A DNA stretch of 64,000 nucleotides from Tubulanus polymorphus (lineage: Eukaryota > Nemertea > Palaeonemertea > Tubulaniformes > Tubulanidae), in assembly GCF_964204645.1 (NCBI RefSeq), contig NC_134032.1:10472275-10536274 (forward strand), read 5' to 3'. A program made the translations under genes and the position numbers. Below are positions 58,901 through 64,000 of this stretch, in pieces. Numbering within the stretch: position 1 is the first letter of the stretch; each line of letters begins with the position of its first letter. Under the pieces are notes generated by a model. The model was given only the letters and a program-made list of their open reading frames with translations. It did no database searches and was not told the DNA's origin.

Positions 58901-61900
58901 ATATCGGGGTAAGTTCGTAGAATGGCTGATCGTAATTTTGCTGGAATTGTTGATGTTATTGAGAATGAGATTGGTGGCTATGGGGGTTGTGGTAATTTCA
59001 CCGAATGTTCGAATTTGTCAGGGTATTTTTGCTTTAAAAAAAGGTCGGGGAATTTTGCAAAAATAAAAGGAGCTAGAAGTTAGGGAAAAGTCTGGAAAAT
59101 GAGAAGCGCAGTGGCGGCCGAGTGGGTAAAGCCGCCAGTGACAGGTCCTGTCAATCCAAGGTTTATGGGCTCAACTCCTGGTGGCGACAGAGTTTCTTGG
59201 TCGAAGGTTCGTCTCCGGTCTCCCTCCCCCACCCCATTGAGAAAATAAAACATCGAACCCACTGATAATGCTTTGCATGGCGCTCAGTGGGTTGAGGGAA
59301 TTTAAAAAGAAAAAAAAAGCCATCGAAAACGAGAAGATCATGGCTCTTCAAAGATAAGTCACTGTCTAATTCAGTTGACAAATTCATTAAGTTTTTGAAA
59401 ACAACTTCTAGATTCGAGATGGAACGTTATCATGCTTTTACAGTTTTTCATCAATATTGTTGGTTTTATTTGTCATGAGATCACTTCTTAAGTAGCTAAT
59501 CATAATACACTCAATCTTTGAAGTCATCGAGAATGAGAACGTTATCGTATGTAGTTGATATGTAACAGATAAAGCGATGTAAGTGAGACCGGGTATTTAT
59601 ACAAGGTGTGTCTGCGGAGAAGTGATCGTACTGATTACTGTACTGATGTTTCTGCGTATATTTCCAGGCCTCTGATGGTGATGGTTCAACGCGTCACGAG
59701 TTTTTCGTTCAGCGTCCACGACGGAACGATCCCCGATGAGAAACTATCCGCCGTTCAGAAACAGAGAGCTGTTCGGTAATTAACGATTAAACATAATTGA
59801 TCAGATTACTTCGGACTACTATTGCCGTCACCCGGTGGATCCTCACTTGCCTCAATGCTTTCGTTGCGTCTACACTGTAGTGCAGTGTACATCAGTGATG
59901 GACTTAGCTAGTACACTGTATCACAATGTATTGATGTTATTAGTAGCCAACATGTCAACCCTTTCAATTGTGACTTATTGATACACGAACGTGCTGGAGA
60001 TAATTTGAAAATTTTTGAATGACAGGCAAACCCCTTTAGTGTGTCTGCCACAGTGTATCATTAAAATTGTTTGACAGGAACTGCCATCTTTCAATAGTGA
60101 TAAAAAGCTTATTGCTAATAACATCAAAACACTGCTATGCAGTGTACTAACAAAATCAATCACTGATTTATACTCGGCAGTGCGCTGAAAGGTTACATTG
60201 ATATCAAAACAATTGACAATGCTTAACGGTTTTGATTTTAATACCATCGCAGTGGTCCATCATATCTACACCTTTCCGGTTATTAATGACCTGACTGGTA
60301 GAGGGTTAATTTCAAACATTGCGAAATGTTATTTTGTAGAACATTCCCGAGCGTGTTGACGTACTATAGTTATCTGATGTTCTTCCAAGCGATCATGTGC
60401 GGGCCGTTCGTTTTCTACGACGATTATATGGGGTTCATTCACGGCTCGAAAGGCCCGAAAAAGCCGTCGCTGCCAGCGACGCTGCAGCAACAAAATGGGG
60501 TTGATTCACACGGTTCTGTACCCGAACAGACTGAACCAGCTCCCGGGGTAAGTCGAGCAAAACCTGGACGGGATGGCCACAGATCTCTGGAGAACTCAGT
60601 TAATCAGAGAAAATCAGGGAAAATGGATGGAATTTTGATATTATATATGCTATTACCATAGTTTCGATCATATTGAGCGCATGTTTCTTTAGCAGTTGGT
60701 GATTCATGAAAATTAATATTTTCAAACAAAAAAATTTCTCCCATTCAGCTGCAGCCAATTTGGTGAAAATCAGGGAAAACTCAGGGAATTAGTAAATGGG
60801 GGTTAAGTGGCCGACCAGATGGGTTTTAAGTTCCTCCTAAATATTTCAGCTAAATCTTACCGATCTGTAAATAATTTGAAAGTGGGATTGGTAAGGCCTG
60901 GTTTGGGACCTGATTTAACTGGGACGGGTCTCGAAATTTAGAGTTAAGCTTTAAATAGGTGCTCAGCCTGGTTCTAGGAGTATCTTAGATTTATCTCGTT
61001 ATTCCAGGGAGTGGTCGCGAGGAAGTTGTTGGTGTCAGTCGTTTGTGGGTTGGTTACGTTGGCCTTAGCTCCCAGTTATCCCGCCGAGTCGCTTACACGT
61101 AAGTCCGCGCGCGCAATTTTTTCTCGCAAGAACATTCCAGTAGCTTTTCAGATTTAGCGAACGATGAAAGAATGAACCAACTTTCATTCTTTAACTAATC
61201 AATTTCCAGTTAAATCGACGTCATCATGACTTTATTTCAAAAGTTGCCCAAAAATTATAAGAACTGATCACATAAGTTGACTGGTGTAGACTGGTATTAA
61301 TCGCAGAATTCCGTTATGAAACCAACAGTTGATGATTTAACCATTGATTCCGGTAGTTTGAAGTTATGACTAAACTTACTCATCGGAGAAGTGAAAATAA
61401 CAATGCTATACAGTAATTCGGGATGTAGTTGTTACGAAGTAAGGTTAGGGGCAGGAACTAAGTTACAGGTAAGACAATAGATACATGAAAAATCTCAATA
61501 TCTAATCATTTTTTATTCCCGTTCTCAGGTCCTTCGTTTAATGAGATGAGTTTCATTGGTAAATTATGGCATATGCACGTAGTTTTGCTAATGGCGCGGA
61601 TGAAATACTATTTTGCCTGGACCATGGGTATGTACAAAATAGAAAACGATAAGTATGAAATTCTTCACAAAAAAAAGCTGATGGCTGCCTCCAGTAATCA
61701 CCCTATGACGTCACCAAATTGCTCCCTACACCTATCTATGACTGCGACATTATCAAGCTTCCATAGGCCTATCCACGCCATTCCAGAAAAGATGAGGGCT
61801 TAATACCTTCCCCATATGACATCATCGTCAAATTTCCATAGACCTATGCCCTTCCATTCCAGAGAATGTCAAAAAGCCCTCTAATTCCATCATGTGTTTT

Positions 61901-64000
61901 TGACCATTGACTTTATTTAGATAAACCTAATGTATAAGTATATCTGAGAAAATACAGTTAAATTCTTACAAAGCACCAAAACAAATTCAAGGTAGCAAAA
62001 AGGTAGACGAAAAGCCGAATCAGTGGTTACAAGATTCATCACAAATACTGTGAAAAAGGAAAATTTCTGTTTTCTTTTTTAATAGGTTCCTTCGTGATGG
62101 TGTGCTTTAATACGATTCCAAAGTGCTCTGACTAGTATGGGGTCATTCATTTATTACGTACGCATTAGGGGAGGGGGAACGGGTCAGTGCAATTGCATAC
62201 TGTAATGCTTAATGTATATGAAAAAATGGCCCATTTTGCGTACAGAGGGGAAGGGGGTTGAAAAATTCAAATTTTATGCGTACGTAATAAATGAATGATC
62301 CCTATGATAGAGACTGCGACTATTACCGTAATGTTTCTAATGTTTCAATCGATTTGTTTCAAGCTGAAGCTGTCTGTCACAACGCTGGATTAGGCTTCAA
62401 TGGTTACGATTCTTCCGGTAAACAGCGCTGGGATCTTATCGATAATGTCGATATCAAACAAGTCGAGGTGAGAAACAGAAGAAATGATCGTCAAATGATG
62501 GTCGTAGCCTGGCGCCTGGATCGCCGAATCCCTCTGAGACATTCCGATACTTTTCCACGTTTCTTCTAAATTTCTGATTATCCGTGCTTCACACGATATT
62601 CAGCACTCCACTGAAGATATTTATTGAAAATGCAGGGGTTTATCTAGGAAATAGATAACCCCAAGTCTGGGCTCCAGCAGGAAAAAAGCATTTCTTGGAT
62701 AAAGCTGCCTAACCTTTCAGTGCGTAGTAATATTGTAATATCCGAAAGTGCTGGGGATGATTTGAAGATTTTTGAAAATTCCGTCCCAGTGCGTTGAATA
62801 TTAGGCATATCGGTTTAGTGTATCTACCCTGCAGAACGGTTTATTGTTAGTTACTAATATTTTACTTAGTTCAACAGTTGCTGCCATCTTTTAATAGGGA
62901 TAAAAACTAATTATTAATACCATCAATACACTGCGATGTGTTCTATTGGTTAAGTCAATAACCAATTTATATACCGCGTAGATGCACTGAAATGGTTAAG
63001 ATATTTTTTGAGAAATTTATTCGAAAAGATGCAAATTCTGATATAGGATGAGCGTCAAATTTGCAGGTTTTAACGATCTCTGGCTTGCCAACGAAAGGCA
63101 ACCTCAATGGGAAGGCAGGGGTCCGAGAAGCAAGAACATCCCCCTTAAATCCACCCCTCAAATGAACTACTAGCACTAGACATTAGACATTTCATTATCA
63201 ATGCAAAACGCTGACATTTTGCATTATTTTATCGGTGCGTTTCGTTTTTTCTCATCAATTTTCAGTTATCGACGAATTTAAAAGCTTTGATAGATGCCTG
63301 GAATATGGGAACGGCCAAATGGTTGCGGTTTATTGTTTACGATCGTTTGACGAAGTGGCGAACAACCGCCGTGCTATGCGTGAGCTCGGTTTGGCACGGA
63401 TTCTATCCGGGATATTACCTCATGTTCATTAACGGTGGAATTCTAGGAATTACAGCACGAAAGGTCAGTCAATAGTCAGACTATAGATAGAGTCCTCTTG
63501 CCTCCGATCGTGGCTCTTGTCTGAAATGGTATTAAGATTGTTGTGTATGATTGAATTAGGGAGGATTGGAAATTTTAACTAGCATTACGCTAAACGACTT
63601 GAGTAGAAATGAATGGCGAATGATTGTTTTGGCACTGCAGTTCCCCTTTCATTAAGGCGTTCTTGCCTATCGAATCCTGTGATAACATCATCGTGATTAT
63701 TGTTTTATTTCAGATGAGGCATCATTTCCGCTGGTATTTCCAAACGTCGAAATCAAAAAGAGTTTTCTACGACATTGTGACGTTTATTGTAACTCGTATG
63801 GCGATCGCGTATATAGCCTCGTCATTCATCCTTCTCGAGATAACGCCCAGTTTAGCCACCTTCAGGTCAGTAACTATGAAAATCACAGGTGGGGGAGGGT
63901 GATAGTTAGATGAATAATCTATATGGCTTCTGAGGGGCTATCCAGATAAGATTTCAGGTCAGTTAAATATCTAATGTAATCAATTTAAATAACTAATACA
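52975..64000 (+). CDS. MBOAT1/2-like lysophospholipid acyltransferase, gene 2 (3' end outside window)
   Basis: Ten coding exons are seen: 52975-53070, 57842-57987, 58735-58908, 59668-59775, 60340-60547, 61008-61098, 61529-61627, 62364-62467, 63266-63463, 63714-63865; all in phase, with the last coding exon beyond the window. Family marks: FFQAIMCGPFVFYDDYMGFI, RMKYYFAWTM, NAGLGFNGYDSSG, DAWNMGTAKWLRFIVYDR (Asn) and SSVWHGFYPGYYLMF (His). Five exons have the same length as in gene 1, but exon 3 here equals exons 3 plus 4 of gene 1, so an intron was lost or gained. The loop exon 60340-60547 is longer and Q/P/S-rich. Role: ER-membrane acylation of lysophospholipids. A second possible first exon is at 55317-55409. 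Confidence 0.88.
53510..53655. repeat. Decayed minisatellite related to 42470-43215
   Basis: Three to four imperfect units (GGCTGCAGGTTGTCT, GGCTGAAGATTGTCTGAAGG) in intron 1 of MBOAT gene 2. Confidence 0.5.
54313..54526. mobile_element. piggyBac-like MITE, copy 3 (degraded)
   Basis: Starts CCCTTTCTGACTAATTAATA and ends CGCACTGAAATGG before TTAA. The interior GTGCTGGAGATAATTTGAAA and ACCGCAGTGCGGTGTACTAG match copy 1. Confidence 0.7.
55317..55409 (+). CDS. Alternative first coding exon of MBOAT gene 2
   Basis: An ATG opens 31 codons that end exactly at a CAG-GTAGGC donor in phase 0, as the exon at 52975-53070 does. Its end, GLLTPIGDFFGLKQYQ, aligns with GILSPVADHIGLPVDK of the other first exon, and both would splice to VNFLTCQ at 57842. 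The N-terminal 15 residues (MIHDNRNYIPYLAGT) are unrelated. This indicates two promoters giving enzymes with different cytosolic or luminal N-termini; transcript evidence is lacking. Confidence 0.65.
55590..56350. repeat. ~90-bp tandem repeat, nine units, intron 1 of MBOAT gene 2
   Basis: Units start GTGAAATACAGTAGACTCTG, then TCTCTTACTGCGGTAAAGTT and CTGGTAAAATTCTACCCCGA. Neighbouring units differ at several sites. The ACAGTAGACTC words recall transposon ends. Confidence 0.8.
56351..57269. other. Intronic DNA
   Basis: Nothing recognised beyond a poly-G run near 56831 and AT-rich sequence. Confidence 0.4.
57270..57668. mobile_element. Harbinger-like MITE with GCGATGA-rich interior
   Basis: Inverted ends AGCCGGGCGCACACCTTTGC and AGCCCGGCGCACACCTTTGC, flanked by TTA at 57267-57269 and 57669-57671. 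The interior is rich in GCGATGA and ATCGCATG words. It lies just 173 bases before exon 2 of MBOAT gene 2. Confidence 0.7.
59107..59300 (+). mobile_element. SINE with a tRNA-Ser/Leu-like head
   Basis: GGCGGCCGAGTGGGTAAAG is a type II tRNA A-box region, and GGGCTCAACTCCTGGTGGCG a decayed B box. The cloverleaf cannot close and a non-tRNA tail follows, so it is a SINE and not a tRNA gene. Intron 3 of MBOAT gene 2. Confidence 0.6.
59959..60192. mobile_element. piggyBac-like MITE, copy 4 (degraded)
   Basis: Starts CCCTTTCAATTG and ends CGCTGAAAGG; flanks TCAA and TTAC are decayed TTAA. The interior has GTGCTGGAGATAATTTGAAA and ACTGCCATCTTTCAATAG. Confidence 0.65.
62138..62303. mobile_element. MITE with TACGTACGCA-type ends
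   Basis: Inverted ends GGTCATTCATTTATTACGTA(CGCAT) and its complement ending GAATGATCCC. Half of a related copy sits inside the pogo-like MITE at 38984-39202. Confidence 0.65.
62713..62995. mobile_element. piggyBac-like MITE, copy 5
   Basis: Starts CCTTTCAGTGCGTAG and ends GCACTGAAATGG before TTAA (62996-62999); the interior GCTGCCATCTTTTAATAG matches the family. Confidence 0.65.

Noticed and set aside
59107-59190. tRNA-Ser or tRNA-Leu gene
   Set aside because: A-box region is good, but the acceptor stem does not pair, the B box is decayed and a SINE tail follows.

Overview
This window is nuclear DNA of an animal. Genes are split by GT-AG introns, intergenic DNA is AT-rich and full of short transposons and minisatellites, and the families present are metazoan: rhodopsin-like GPCRs, PAN/EGF/C-type-lectin proteins, MBOAT acyltransferases and VCPKMT. 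Domain content and repeat style suggest a marine invertebrate, perhaps a lophotrochozoan, but nothing in the sequence fixes the species. All gene models were made by reading splice sites and phases by eye; no transcript data were available.

Layout. 0-6.9 kb: three intronless paralogous GPCRs, two on the minus strand (one cut by the window edge) and one on the plus strand, the last two lying in a large inverted duplication. The spacer side of the left arm holds a two-exon gene for a small secreted 8-cysteine protein; its mirror copy is broken. 6.9-17.6 kb: a tandem duplication of about 5.4 kb carrying two complete 11-coding-exon genes (468 and 472 aa) for secreted PAN + 3xEGF + 2xCTLD proteins. 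Each is followed upstream by the same 5' UTR exon and the same minisatellite. 17.6-21 kb: decayed transposon DNA, with a LINE reverse-transcriptase fragment and a GC-rich TIR element. 21.2-34.5 kb: two copies of a seven-coding-exon gene joining a citramalyl-CoA-lyase-like aldolase to a MaoC-like hot-dog region (677 and 703 aa). They flank an unrecognised gene for a basic secreted protein of 216 aa. 36.1-37.3 kb: a four-exon VCPKMT-like lysine methyltransferase. 41.4-64 kb: two divergently transcribed MBOAT1/2-like lysophospholipid acyltransferase genes, one complete (12 exons, 505 aa) and one running off the right edge. The second has two candidate alternative first coding exons.

The theme is local gene duplication (inverted, tandem, dispersed and divergent) in DNA crowded with non-autonomous elements. 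Several repeat families recur across loci: a piggyBac-like TTAA element in five copies, a palindromic element that nests reciprocally with it, Harbinger-like TWA elements, three families of foldback elements, and a 40-bp minisatellite shared by the lectin and MBOAT loci. The strongest leads are the aldolase-MaoC fusion pair, the alternative MBOAT first exon, the PAN-EGF-CTLD architecture, and the two unrecognised secreted proteins.
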